DNA of 64,000 nucleotides from Lachnospiraceae bacterium. GTDB lineage: Bacteria > Bacillota > Clostridia > Lachnospirales > Lachnospiraceae. Shown one piece after another: positions 40,861-50,929 of this stretch. The translations under genes were made by a program, and so were the position numbers. The stretch lies in contig JAAUZL010000023.1 of NCBI GenBank assembly GCA_014804615.1, positions 4,859 to 68,858 on the forward strand, read 5' to 3'. A model generated the notes under the pieces. That model made no database searches and was not told where the DNA came from. It saw nothing but the letters and a program-made list of their open reading frames with translations. Each line of letters opens with the position of its first letter. Within the stretch, counting starts at the first letter, position 1.

Positions 40861-41889
40861 TCAATTCTCCGCTGTTTTTGATTTAATAATAATGTCACTC
40901 TCAACCTCTCCAATATATCCACCATTTTTATATGTCTCACATATTAGCTTATACTCATACTCCCCGGCGCCTATTTCTTTATTTAGTGAAATCTTTTCTA
41001 TTCCCTCACCGGCTTCTATTGTGTCACTCTTAAACACTAAGTTTTTGTTTTCATCATAAAGTTTTGCTACATAAGTAATGCCGTCTACTTTTTCACTTTC
41101 CAAATTTATGTTTATCTCTCCATTACTGAGTACTGGCGTTGCATTTAAAGAAACTTGTAACTCATTTTCCTTGTATTCTGTAATTTCTTTTGTTTTATAG
41201 AAGACTAAATTATCCTTTTTGAAATGCCACCCATCAAAATCTTTAGTATTTATTATTAATCCTAATAAACACATAATTAATGAAATTGCCACTAACCATG
41301 TATATCCTCTATTTGTTATAACTTCAACAAATAATTCTTTATCCGCTGTTGACTCTATTAGTGGTAAATATCCCACTTTCTTATGATTGAACTTTTTCTT
41401 TTTAGTAATTAGAAATTCATTATTGACTATTCCTTTAAACTTATTTCTATTTTTATTATTGAGTGTAACCTTTTTAGGTTTACTGTCTGCTACTATAAAC
41501 CCTACTCTTTGTGAATTTTTTGAAATTTTCATTTTAGTAGATGTTTTATATATTGTGTCAATATCTTCTGTTACACTCGCTTTCTTTCCCCTCTTAGCCA
41601 CTATAAAAGGTCTTTTTTCTTCTATTGATGTTCTTGCTTCTTTATAAGTCACAATATTATCAAATGATAAGCTATAACTCTTAAGACCCTCTATACTAGA
41701 GAGTTCTGTATTATTCTGCTCAGTCTGTTTATCTGTCTCCTGCTCATAATCCTCCAGATCAAACCCTAAATCATATTCTGATTCACTTGTATTTGGTACT
41801 ACATCACTACGATCTGCTTCACTCTGACTGTCTTTTCTTTTTGAAGTTTGCTCTTTAACCTTTATACTGCGTAAAAATAATTGTTTCAT
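40861..41889 (-). CDS. Single-TM protein, cytosolic N-terminus and Ig-like extracellular domain
   Basis: TM YTWLVAISLIMCLLGLIIN; ELQVSLNATPVLSNGEININLESEK...GAGEYEYKLICETYKNGGYIGE. Confidence 0.7.
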   Translation of the reverse strand: MKQLFLRSIKVKEQTSKRKDSQSEADRSDVVPNTSESEYDLGFDLEDYEQETDKQTEQNNTELSSIEGLKSYSLSFDNIVTYKEARTSIEEKRPFIVAKRGKKASVTEDIDTIYKTSTKMKISKNSQRVGFIVADSKPKKVTLNNKNRNKFKGIVNNEFLITKKKKFNHKKVGYLPLIESTADKELFVEVITNRGYTWLVAISLIMCLLGLIINTKDFDGWHFKKDNLVFYKTKEITEYKENELQVSLNATPVLSNGEININLESEKVDGITYVAKLYDENKNLVFKSDTIEAGEGIEKISLNKEIGAGEYEYKLICETYKNGGYIGEVESDIIIKSKTAEN

Positions 41890-41950
41890 GTTTTTTCATT
41901 TCTCCTTTTTTATTTAATATCATTCACATGTCGTAATACAGGACTTCACA

Positions 41951-41980
41951 AAAAGAGCAGCTTGTCTCCAAGCTGCTCTC
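41951..41980 (-). terminator. Hairpin GAGCAGCTT...AAGCTGCTC
   Basis: 9-bp perfect stem 3' of the giant surface-protein gene. Confidence 0.7.
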
Positions 41981-42001
41981 TAACGTTACCCGTATATTTT
42001 A

Positions 42002-45000
42002 TTAAGCATTCTCTTCTTTTTCATTATAGGTGAAAGCTAATATGTTATCTTCCTTATCAATTACGAATCCAAGGCTTATTCTTTGTTCCTCGTCTTCATT
42101 ATCAAGAATTACCATAATCTGCTCACCGTTATACTTCTTACAGAAATGCTTTTTCAACTCTATTTCAAAGTCATCTGTCTTTCTTTCATTGATTATATCC
42201 TCTGGAATTGTAAGTGTCCAAACTCTATCTTCACTCTTAAACAACTCTGCTATCTTATTTCCTTCAGACTTCACAGATGTTTTATAAACTACTTGGAAGT
42301 CTTCATCTTGATATTCGTCTGTATTATAATCATTCAGCACTTTTACTTTCTTTAACCAAGCAATTAACAGAAGTATTAAGAATAGTATTCCTAAAATTGC
42401 CAGAGCACTAATTGATATTACTATTGCCAATTTTTTCACCACCTCTACGAATTTTGCCATTGCTCCCTTCATATTTTCAACATCATCATTCAGACCACCC
42501 ATGTATAGTTCACTCTTTGCACTTGTTACATGCTCTCTGTTATTAGGTGTTATCTCTGAATCTAATGTTTCTCCATCATCGTCTATTGTATCTTCTGATT
42601 CTGGAACTGTTACTGTTGGCTTTGGTGGTATTATATCTGGTGTGTCATCTGTTATTTCAATTGGTTTAGGTTCCGGTGTTGGTTTTGGATCCGGCTTATC
42701 TTCCGATTTAGGCTCCGGTGTTGGGTCTGTCTTATCTTCCGGTGTTGGGTCTGGTGTTTGCTCCTGGTCTTCATTATCATCCGGTGTCGGCTCTGTCTCT
42801 TTATCGCCCTTATCTTCATCATCCGGTTTTGGTGACGGTTTATTCTCTGCTTTCTTTTCAACCCACTTTGCATACAGTGTTATATCTTCATCTACATTGT
42901 CATTAAAATTCCATTTCTGTGTAAACTCTGAATCTGTATACCAACCCTCAATCTGATAACCTGTCTTTGTAAGTCCTGTAGGTTTCTTAACCGGAGTTCC
43001 CTGTTCAACCTTTACATCATCGAGTGTCTGATCATTGTTTGTAACGAATGATACTGTCTTATAAACTATTTCTTCCCACTTTGCAATGAGTTTTATCTCC
43101 TTTTTAACTGGTGTGTCCCAATCATAAGGTGTATCATCCTCTGTATACCATCCTATAAACTTATAATCTGTTTTTTTAGGGTCTACAGGCTTCTTAGCTT
43201 TGCTGCCGTGCTCTACTTCTTGATCCGGAACATCACTTCCACCGTCACTGTCAAAAGAAACTTTATACTTATGGACTTTCCATTTAGCAATTAGTTTTGT
43301 TTCTTTCTTTACAGGTTTGTCAAAATCATATGGTGTATCTGGGTCACCCTCTATATACCAATACTCAAAATCCGCTCCTTCTCTCGTAGGGTCTACAGGC
43401 TTTTCTACATTGCTGTTATGCTCTACCTCTTGATCCGGTACATTACTTCCACCATTACTGTCAAAGGTGATTTTATACTTAGCTACTTCCCATTTAGCAA
43501 TTAGCTTTATATCACCTTTTATTGGTGTATCAAAGTTGAACTCTGTATTGTCCTCTGTAAACCAACCAACTAATGAGTTTCCCTCTTTCTTAGGGTCTAC
43601 AGGCTTTTTAGCCTTGTTTCCATGTTCGATTGTCTGTGATGGTACTGTACTTCCTCCGTTACTATCAAAAGTAACTTCATATTTCTTCATATCCCACTTT
43701 GCAACAAGTTTGGTTTCCTTCTTTACCGGTTCATCAAAATCGTAAGGTGTATCTGGGTCGTCTTCTTTAAACCAACCCTTAAACTCTCCGCCTTCCTTAG
43801 TGGGATCCACTGGCTTCTTTATCTTATCCCCATGCTCAATCTCTTGATCCGGTATTTCTTCATCTGTTCCACTATCAAATGAAACTTTATATTTCTTGAT
43901 TTCCCACTCTGCCGTAAGTTTCAATGCAGATTTTATAGGTGTATCAAAATCAAATTCCTTACCATCCTCTGTTAACCAACATTTTAATTGATATCCCTCT
44001 TTTGTTGGGTCAACAGGCTTCTTAGCCTTGTCACCATGCTCTATTGTCTGTGACGGTACACTACTTCCACCGTTACTATCAAAAGTAACTTGGTATTTTT
44101 CTTTTTCCCATTTTGCTACTAATTTTATCTCTTTTTCTACAGGCTCGTCAAAATCGTAAGGTGTATCTGGGTCATCTTCTTTAAACCAACCTTTAAACTT
44201 TGCACCCTCTTTTTTAGGTTCTGTTGGTTTATCAACCGTCTTACCATGTTCTACTTCTTGATCGGGAATATTATCATCTGTACCACTGTCAAATGAAACT
44301 GTGTATTTCTTAACTTCCCACTTAGCTATCAGCTTTGTATTATCTTTGATTGGTGTATCAAAATCAAATTCTGTATCATCCTCTGTAAACCAACCAACTA
44401 AGTTATATCCCTTTTTTGTTGGGTCAACAGGCTTCTTAGCCTTGTCACCGTGATTAATTGTCTGTGGTGGTACTGTGCTTCCCCCATTACTATCAAATGA
44501 CACTTCGTACTTACTTGGCTCATAAACTGCATATAATACTGTATCACTCTCTATAGGAATACTAGGTACTGTTCTACCATTGCTTATTTCTACTTCACTT
44601 GTATCCTTAAAATATTGCTCTAAGTATGTTGGAAATTCCTCTACAAAATTATTATTTGCAAATTTCCATCCTTTAAATGTATGTCCTTCTTTTTCTGGTG
44701 CCTCTGGTTTTTCTAACCAGTAACCCATGTAATGAGCATTATTGCTGCTGACATTATATTCGTTATATTTTGTTAATACTGTTGTGATAACTGTATCTCC
44801 ATCCATTAAAGTGACTACAGGTATTTTCTCCCAAACCGTATCAAACACAACATCTCTTGGCATCTTAATGATCGGTACTGTTCTGTCACCATTCATTGCA
44901 ATACCACTTCCTATAAATGCGTCACTAGGATATGGTGCAAAATACGTTTTAATATCTGTATCTTCACATGACCAGCTTATAAAGCGATAGCCTTCTTTCT

Positions 45001-48000
45001 TCGGATCCTCTGGCTTCTCCAACCAGAAGTTCCTATACTCTGGATGACTGTGCTCGTTATACTTTGATGCAACAGTTGAAAGTACTATATCACCATCTTT
45101 AAAAATTCCTAATGGTATTTTGTCCCAAACTGCATACAGTGTTGTGTCTTCTGTTACTTTACCGTAGATATCCACTGTACGGTTATCATTTAAAGTAATA
45201 TCACTGGTATCTTTAAAATAGCTACTAGGCCAATCTTTAAAAGTAACTGCACTACCATTTGGTGTTAATGACCAATGACTAAATCTATATCCGTCCTTTG
45301 ATAAGTCATCTGGTTTTTCTAACCAGAATCCATTATAACCAGTTGATGTATGTCTATTATACTTAGTTGTTATTGTCTTAATTACACTGTCTCCATCCAT
45401 CAGTGTAACTACCGGATTCTTAGTCCATACCGCATAGAAAGTGATATTTTCTGTTACTTGATAAATTGGTACTGTGTTATCACCATTTATTGTAATGTCA
45501 CTTGTGTTATTAAAATTACTCCCCTTATACTCCTTAAACTTAACTATTTCTCCGCCTTCAGTTAATGACCAACCTACAAATGCGTAGTCACTCTTAGTTA
45601 AACTTTCTGGCTCTTCAATCCAGTAACCTTTGTATGTATTAATTTCATAACTGTTATACTTAGATATCTGAGTTGAAACTGTTTTCTCTCCGTCTTTGAA
45701 TGTGGCTATAGGTATTTCTTCCCACTTTGCATACAATGTTATATTTTCATTTACATCATCTTTACTAAAGTCCCATTCATTCTTAAATGTAGATTCTTTA
45801 TACCAACCTATAAATCTATTATTTTCTTTAGTAGGTTGTTCTGGTTCTGTTGATTTTTCACCATCATTAATTGTTTGATCTTCTACTTTTGTACCACCAT
45901 TAGTTTCAAAGGTTATTTTATATGTCTTTCCATATCTATTCCAGCTTTTAGCTAAATCTTCCCATTCTTCAGTTCCTCTTACTTCATCCCAGTTTGATGT
46001 GGTTGCTATTTTATGCTCTGGTTCTACATAAAACACATTAACACCATATGTGAATATACTATTTATTTGTATATTATTTATATTATAACAATTTAAAAAT
46101 GCATTATGATCTATTGTTTCTACTGAATCTGGAATTATTAAATCTCCTGTAAGACCACTACAGTTATCAAATGCTTCACTACCTATTGTTGTTAATGAAT
46201 TTGAGAGTGTTATTGTTCCATCAAAACCACTACATTCACCAAATGCCTCACCATCTATTGTTTCTACTGAATCTGGAATTATTAAGTCTCCTGTAAGACC
46301 ACTACATTTATAAAATGTGTCACTATTTATTTTTATTAATGAATTTGAGAGTGTTAATATTCCATCAAAACCACTACAATAGCAAAATGCACGAAAATTT
46401 ATTGTTGTTACTGAATTTGGAATTATCAAATCTCCTGTAAGACTAGTACAATTTGCAAATGCATACGTACCTATTGATGTTAGTGTATTTGAGAGTGTTA
46501 ATGTTCCATCAAAACCACTGCAATTTGTAAATGCATATTCACCTATTGCTGTTACTGAATCTGGTATTATCAAATCTCCTGTAAAACCACTACATTCTCT
46601 AAATGCATAATCACCTATTGTTGTTACTGAATTTGGTATTACCAGATCTCCTGTAAATCCACTACAGCCACTAAATGTACTAGCATTTATTGTTGTTACT
46701 GAATTTGGTATTACCAAATCTCCTATAAAGCCACTACATTTAAAAAAAGCCCCACCACCTATTGTTGTTACTGAATCTGGTATTACTAAATCTCCTTTAA
46801 AACCACTACAACCACTAAATGCACTACCACCTATTGTTGTTACTGAATTTGGTATTACTAAATTTCCTGTAAAGCCTTTACAATTATAAAATGCTTGATC
46901 ACCTATTGCTGTTACTGAATCTGGTATTATCAAATCTCCTGTAAAACCAGTACATTCTCTAAAAGCATTTTTACCTATATATGTAATACTATCAGTAAAT
47001 TTAAGTGTTTTTATATCACTTTTTTTAGAATACCAAGGATAACTAGTATATATACTAGATTCCTTTTTAAACTCTGTAACTAAAAGTGTGCCATCATCAA
47101 ATAAATATGCTGTAGCATAATCATTATCTAATAATGTTCCATCCTCGGTGTTATAACTAACACTGGCAACCACATAAACTGAAAAGCTATCTGCTTCAAA
47201 CTCTGCTTTGTCTGAATCAATGGTAGCTGATATTTCTTCTACTGCATTACTATCATCAATATGAAAGACCTTTAACTCTTTCTCTTTCTTCTCTTCCACA
47301 TCAATGTTTTTAATTGAAACTGTTACTGTTTCATCAAACTCGTTAGGTTGATATTCTTCATCGCCAACCTTTATTTTTATATCAAATGCTTCATAAACTG
47401 TTATTGTTACTTCACCATCTAAAGCATCTTCTATACTTTTTTCAATGTTCTTTGTATATATAACTTTCTTTACTAACAAATCAGCATTTGCGGGCATATT
47501 TCCAATAATGCTGATTTCTTTATTATCTATTGTTGTTGTTAAAGTCTTATGCTCCAACTCTGTTTCTGTTTCTTCTATTTCTGTCTCCTCTGTTTCAATT
47601 TTTTCATAAATGGTCTTTATAACAATATCCTCTGTCAACTCCAGATTATCAAGGTCAACATCCCATTTTACAAAATCAAAACCCTCAACCTCCGGTGCCT
47701 CTGGCAATTCGATCTCGGACACTTCTTTTACTTCCTGTGTTGAAATCTCTTTACCGTCCATATCAACAAAGGTTATTGTATATGTTACTTCATTATTTTC
47801 ACTGTCCTCTGTCTCTTCTTCTGTAGGGTCTGTTGACTCAGTTTCCTCTGATGTGATATCTTCTGTATTATCTGTTTCTTCCCCACTTTCGTCTGTGGAA
47901 TCCACTTCTTCTGTGTTTTCTTCTTTCTGATCGGAGTCTTCCTTAACCTCTTCTGTGCTTTCTTCTTCTATAGGGGCTGTTAGGTCTGTTGACTCGTTTT

Positions 48001-48154
48001 CTTCCACATTCTCTTGTTGTAATTCACTTTCCTTCTGCTCTGCACCATCTAATAGATTTTCACTAGCAAAAGCTGTTGATGGAATATTACTTAAACCAAT
48101 CACAGCCGCTAAGCCTAGTGCTATTAATCTTTGGGCGTTTAATCCTTTTTTCAT
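42002..48154 (-). CDS. 2050-aa surface protein: BspA-type LRRs, InlB/Listeria-Bacteroides repeats, Pro-rich stalk, C-terminal TM and cytoplasmic tail
   Basis: Signal peptide LGLAAVIGLSNIPSTAFA; repeated SGFTGDLVIPNSVTTIGDYAFREC; repeated YKVSFDSNGGS.VP.Q.IEHG.KAKKPVDPTKEG..F.GWF; TM LAIVISISALAILGILFLILLLIAW with ~110-aa tail. Confidence 0.92.
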   Translation of the reverse strand: MKKGLNAQRLIALGLAAVIGLSNIPSTAFASENLLDGAEQKESELQQENVEENESTDLTAPIEEESTEEVKEDSDQKEENTEEVDSTDESGEETDNTEDITSEETESTDPTEEETEDSENNEVTYTITFVDMDGKEISTQEVKEVSEIELPEAPEVEGFDFVKWDVDLDNLELTEDIVIKTIYEKIETEETEIEETETELEHKTLTTTIDNKEISIIGNMPANADLLVKKVIYTKNIEKSIEDALDGEVTITVYEAFDIKIKVGDEEYQPNEFDETVTVSIKNIDVEEKKEKELKVFHIDDSNAVEEISATIDSDKAEFEADSFSVYVVASVSYNTEDGTLLDNDYATAYLFDDGTLLVTEFKKESSIYTSYPWYSKKSDIKTLKFTDSITYIGKNAFRECTGFTGDLIIPDSVTAIGDQAFYNCKGFTGNLVIPNSVTTIGGSAFSGCSGFKGDLVIPDSVTTIGGGAFFKCSGFIGDLVIPNSVTTINASTFSGCSGFTGDLVIPNSVTTIGDYAFRECSGFTGDLIIPDSVTAIGEYAFTNCSGFDGTLTLSNTLTSIGTYAFANCTSLTGDLIIPNSVTTINFRAFCYCSGFDGILTLSNSLIKINSDTFYKCSGLTGDLIIPDSVETIDGEAFGECSGFDGTITLSNSLTTIGSEAFDNCSGLTGDLIIPDSVETIDHNAFLNCYNINNIQINSIFTYGVNVFYVEPEHKIATTSNWDEVRGTEEWEDLAKSWNRYGKTYKITFETNGGTKVEDQTINDGEKSTEPEQPTKENNRFIGWYKESTFKNEWDFSKDDVNENITLYAKWEEIPIATFKDGEKTVSTQISKYNSYEINTYKGYWIEEPESLTKSDYAFVGWSLTEGGEIVKFKEYKGSNFNNTSDITINGDNTVPIYQVTENITFYAVWTKNPVVTLMDGDSVIKTITTKYNRHTSTGYNGFWLEKPDDLSKDGYRFSHWSLTPNGSAVTFKDWPSSYFKDTSDITLNDNRTVDIYGKVTEDTTLYAVWDKIPLGIFKDGDIVLSTVASKYNEHSHPEYRNFWLEKPEDPKKEGYRFISWSCEDTDIKTYFAPYPSDAFIGSGIAMNGDRTVPIIKMPRDVVFDTVWEKIPVVTLMDGDTVITTVLTKYNEYNVSSNNAHYMGYWLEKPEAPEKEGHTFKGWKFANNNFVEEFPTYLEQYFKDTSEVEISNGRTVPSIPIESDTVLYAVYEPSKYEVSFDSNGGSTVPPQTINHGDKAKKPVDPTKKGYNLVGWFTEDDTEFDFDTPIKDNTKLIAKWEVKKYTVSFDSGTDDNIPDQEVEHGKTVDKPTEPKKEGAKFKGWFKEDDPDTPYDFDEPVEKEIKLVAKWEKEKYQVTFDSNGGSSVPSQTIEHGDKAKKPVDPTKEGYQLKCWLTEDGKEFDFDTPIKSALKLTAEWEIKKYKVSFDSGTDEEIPDQEIEHGDKIKKPVDPTKEGGEFKGWFKEDDPDTPYDFDEPVKKETKLVAKWDMKKYEVTFDSNGGSTVPSQTIEHGNKAKKPVDPKKEGNSLVGWFTEDNTEFNFDTPIKGDIKLIAKWEVAKYKITFDSNGGSNVPDQEVEHNSNVEKPVDPTREGADFEYWYIEGDPDTPYDFDKPVKKETKLIAKWKVHKYKVSFDSDGGSDVPDQEVEHGSKAKKPVDPKKTDYKFIGWYTEDDTPYDWDTPVKKEIKLIAKWEEIVYKTVSFVTNNDQTLDDVKVEQGTPVKKPTGLTKTGYQIEGWYTDSEFTQKWNFNDNVDEDITLYAKWVEKKAENKPSPKPDDEDKGDKETEPTPDDNEDQEQTPDPTPEDKTDPTPEPKSEDKPDPKPTPEPKPIEITDDTPDIIPPKPTVTVPESEDTIDDDGETLDSEITPNNREHVTSAKSELYMGGLNDDVENMKGAMAKFVEVVKKLAIVISISALAILGILFLILLLIAWLKKVKVLNDYNTDEYQDEDFQVVYKTSVKSEGNKIAELFKSEDRVWTLTIPEDIINERKTDDFEIELKKHFCKKYNGEQIMVILDNEDEEQRISLGFVIDKEDNILAFTYNEKEENA

Positions 48155-48278
48155 GTTTATCTCCTTCCTCTATTTATGAATTTTTAATATACCCACACTT
48201 CAATCAAATGCAGTTTTTTAAGACTTTCTCTTTTTTATTACTAATAATTGATTTTCTCTTATGTTTTTGGGCATAAAA

Positions 48279-48310
48279 AAATAAGCCTAGCTTTTACACT
48301 AGGCTTATCT
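48279..48310 (-). terminator. Hairpin ATAAGCCTAG...CTAGGCTTAT
   Basis: 10-bp perfect stem between 48154 and 48321. Confidence 0.6.
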
Positions 48311-48320
48311 CTTATTCCTT

Positions 48321-48686
48321 TTAAACTGCAAATAGTTCTCTCATATTGGATAATGAAATATCTCTAAATACAGCTTCTTTATCTATTGCTATACGTTCTA
48401 CCCCTAAACCAGTCATAATTAAAAAATTACACTGATCCTGTATTCCTAAGTCATTGTTTAACATATTTTCATCCGGTAGCATTTCAATAATATCTGACTT
48501 TTCAACTTCAATCCTCTTGTTCTCGATTGCTTCTATTAAGTCATCTACTATTGTATACTCAACTTCAATACGTCTGTCTACCTTATACACTCCCGGGTCT
48601 ATATCCCAGATCCGGTTACACTCCAATGCATTAATTATAAACTGCTCTGGAAGTTGCCTGTTTACCTTGTAAATATTAAGTATCAT
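48321..48686 (-). CDS. Hypothetical protein
   Basis: MILNIYKVNRQLPEQFIINALECN; RBS AAAGGAAA. Confidence 0.65.
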   Translation of the reverse strand: MILNIYKVNRQLPEQFIINALECNRIWDIDPGVYKVDRRIEVEYTIVDDLIEAIENKRIEVEKSDIIEMLPDENMLNNDLGIQDQCNFLIMTGLGVERIAIDKEAVFRDISLSNMRELFAV

Positions 48687-48756
48687 TCTTTTTTTTCCTT
48701 TGTCCTTTCCGACCACCAATATTATCTAATCAGTGGTCAGAAAGAACTTTGGTTTC

Positions 48757-49080
48757 TTACGCCAGTGCCAAGGCTTCATCCTCTAAACAGATGATCTGCT
48801 TTTTAGGCTCATACTGATAAACAATGACTTTTGTGTCCACCTGCTTCTCACAGATAATACATAACTCACTGTTATCATTGTCTTTCGCCGCATCCTCTAA
48901 GAAAATCCTCTGTTTCTGGCAATGAGGACATGCGTTCAACTGAAAAACAAGCATTTCATCGTTTTTCGCATTGGCACTTTTGATCATCCTTAAGAGCATC
49001 TGCAGAACAAGGTTATCCACCTCTTCTACCACACCTTTTGAGGCGCGCTGTTCAATGTTTACATCGGGTTCTTTTTTCAT
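48757..49080 (-). CDS. Small putative zinc-binding protein
   Basis: CPHCQKQRIFLEDAAKDNDNSELCIICEK (two CxxC). Confidence 0.7.
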   Translation of the reverse strand: MKKEPDVNIEQRASKGVVEEVDNLVLQMLLRMIKSANAKNDEMLVFQLNACPHCQKQRIFLEDAAKDNDNSELCIICEKQVDTKVIVYQYEPKKQIICLEDEALALA

Positions 49081-49213
49081 GTTATATACTCTCTCCTTTC
49101 ATAAATTGGGGAGAACTATAACATAAACAACCCTTTAATTAAACAGTTTTTACTTAAATTCTATCTATAAATTTCCCATTTTCCACTGATTATAGCTAAT
49201 TTTATAGTGGTCT

Positions 49214-49618
49214 TTATTTAAACTTTATTTCTCCATACAATGTCAGCTGTATAATTTCATCACATATATTTTCATCTATACATGCTGAAATAATTTCTTG
49301 CTTATAATCTACCATACTATTTTCATGTTTCTTTAATACATTTCCGATGCCAACTACAAGCATATCCTTTATTAACTCATGTTCATTACCACATATATCT
49401 GTAATCCAAATTTTACCTCCATCTGCAAAATATCTAAGTACATGATCGTTGTCATTGCGTGGAATCCATTTTATACTGTCAATCCAAAATCGACTGTATT
49501 CATATCCACTATCCAGTATAATACTAAAATCCAAATCCTTTATCTTATATGGATATGTTTCTAAATAAACTTTGATTGTACTTTGATATTTTTTACTAAA
49601 ATCTGAACGTAATATCAT
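49214..49618 (-). CDS. Hypothetical protein
   Basis: Intact 134-aa ORF with GGAGGG-type RBS. Confidence 0.65.
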   Translation of the reverse strand: MILRSDFSKKYQSTIKVYLETYPYKIKDLDFSIILDSGYEYSRFWIDSIKWIPRNDNDHVLRYFADGGKIWITDICGNEHELIKDMLVVGIGNVLKKHENSMVDYKQEIISACIDENICDEIIQLTLYGEIKFK

Positions 49619-49782
49619 ATTACACCCTCCTTTCGTTCGGGTATTATATAATACTACTGCTTATTGATTCCAGTTTGAAATTCCAATAAAAAATATAACT
49701 GTTTATATCTTGAAAAAGAGCATAAAAAAAATGTGGATACACATTTCTATGTACCCACATTCTATCTTACATTGATGCTGCT

Positions 49783-50307
49783 TTATTCATCGGTTTCTAA
49801 AAACTCCTGTATTGAAACCTCCTCTGCAAAATTAAAATCACTATTGACATACATAATATCAATATTTCTCCACCACTCGCCGCCGATCTTCACAACATCA
49901 TCCAAGGCCAAGGCTTCTTCTTCACTGACTTTGACCATGAAATCTGTGTCATCTTCCATTTTCCACTGCCCGGTTCCAAACGTTTCATCCATAAACTTCA
50001 CAAGGCAGTTCCAACAACAGAAATACATTTTATGCTCATTGTTGATATAGTAAACCTTATCAATTATTTCTTCGCACATTGAGCATTTATGTACACCCCC
50101 AATTTCATTGAAGGTTGCTCTCTCATACAGTTCTTCAAAATCTTTCACTGTATTACTTACGAAGCCATCATATGTGCTTACCTTGATATCATAAACCGGT
50201 ATACCCCCGATTATGCATCTGATCGACTTATCTATAGTGGTTCCATCTACACCCAGTTCCACTATATTATCCTTGCTTAGCTCCAATGCTATGTGTTCAA
50301 CTTTCAT
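49783..50307 (-). CDS. Putative zinc-binding protein
   Basis: HKCSMCEEIIDKVYYINNEHKMYFCCWNCLVKF. Confidence 0.7.
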   Translation of the reverse strand: MKVEHIALELSKDNIVELGVDGTTIDKSIRCIIGGIPVYDIKVSTYDGFVSNTVKDFEELYERATFNEIGGVHKCSMCEEIIDKVYYINNEHKMYFCCWNCLVKFMDETFGTGQWKMEDDTDFMVKVSEEEALALDDVVKIGGEWWRNIDIMYVNSDFNFAEEVSIQEFLETDE

Positions 50308-50377
50308 ATCATATCTCTCCTTTTCAATTTATTTTGAAGAATGGTAACGCCATATATTTTGATTTTCAATATTGTTT

Positions 50378-50902
50378 TTATTTATGATTACATGCTTTAC
50401 ATTTACTTCCGTAGGCTGTTCTATACCTTATTCCTACGCTCCATTTATTACCGCATTTTTTACATATCCAATTAGCCTTTATTGCTGAGTATGCTGATAA
50501 ATACTTTGGGTCATATCCCATTTTTGTATTTGTTTCATAATCCCACTCTTCAAGTAATTCTGGATATTTCCCTGCTAAACTATCTTCAAACTTTATTCTA
50601 TCTTTATTGTATTGCTTTGATTTCTCAATTCCACGCTTTATTCCACATGGTTCATGTATTTTACCCATTACTCTATATTTCACTGCTTTTACATATGTTG
50701 CATTACATATACTGCATTTCCAATAAACTGCTATAGACGAACCCGGCTTATAACATGTCATACTTCCATTTTTAGAAGCATCCCATTCATTAATAATAAT
50801 CTGTCCTTGCTCTCCATGCTCTTTACACCATGTCAGCAAGTCATTTTCACCTACTATAAGTTTTCTATTCTTTGTGTATTTCTTTTCTATTCTCTCTTCC
50901 AT
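50378..50902 (-). CDS. Treble-clef/zinc-ribbon protein (PF14311/DUF4379-like), two repeats
   Basis: INEWDASKNGSMTCYKPGSSIAVYWKCSICNATYVKAVKYRVMG... and SLAGKYPELLEEWDYETN...ANWICKKCGNKWSVGIRYRTAYGSKCKAC. Confidence 0.8.
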   Translation of the reverse strand: MEERIEKKYTKNRKLIVGENDLLTWCKEHGEQGQIIINEWDASKNGSMTCYKPGSSIAVYWKCSICNATYVKAVKYRVMGKIHEPCGIKRGIEKSKQYNKDRIKFEDSLAGKYPELLEEWDYETNTKMGYDPKYLSAYSAIKANWICKKCGNKWSVGIRYRTAYGSKCKACNHK

Positions 50903-50929
50903 TGTTGTTTTATGTCCTTTCACTATTTA

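Noticed and set aside
42652-42873. Minus-strand 73-aa ORF inside the giant gene
   Set aside because: Alternative frame of the Pro/Glu-rich stalk; repetitive composition explains the open frame.
42030-48276. Plus-strand ORFs (Ser/Phe/Leu-rich, e.g. 42501-42956, 47610-47930)
   Set aside because: Antisense shadows of the 2050-aa repeat protein; no independent RBS or domain support.
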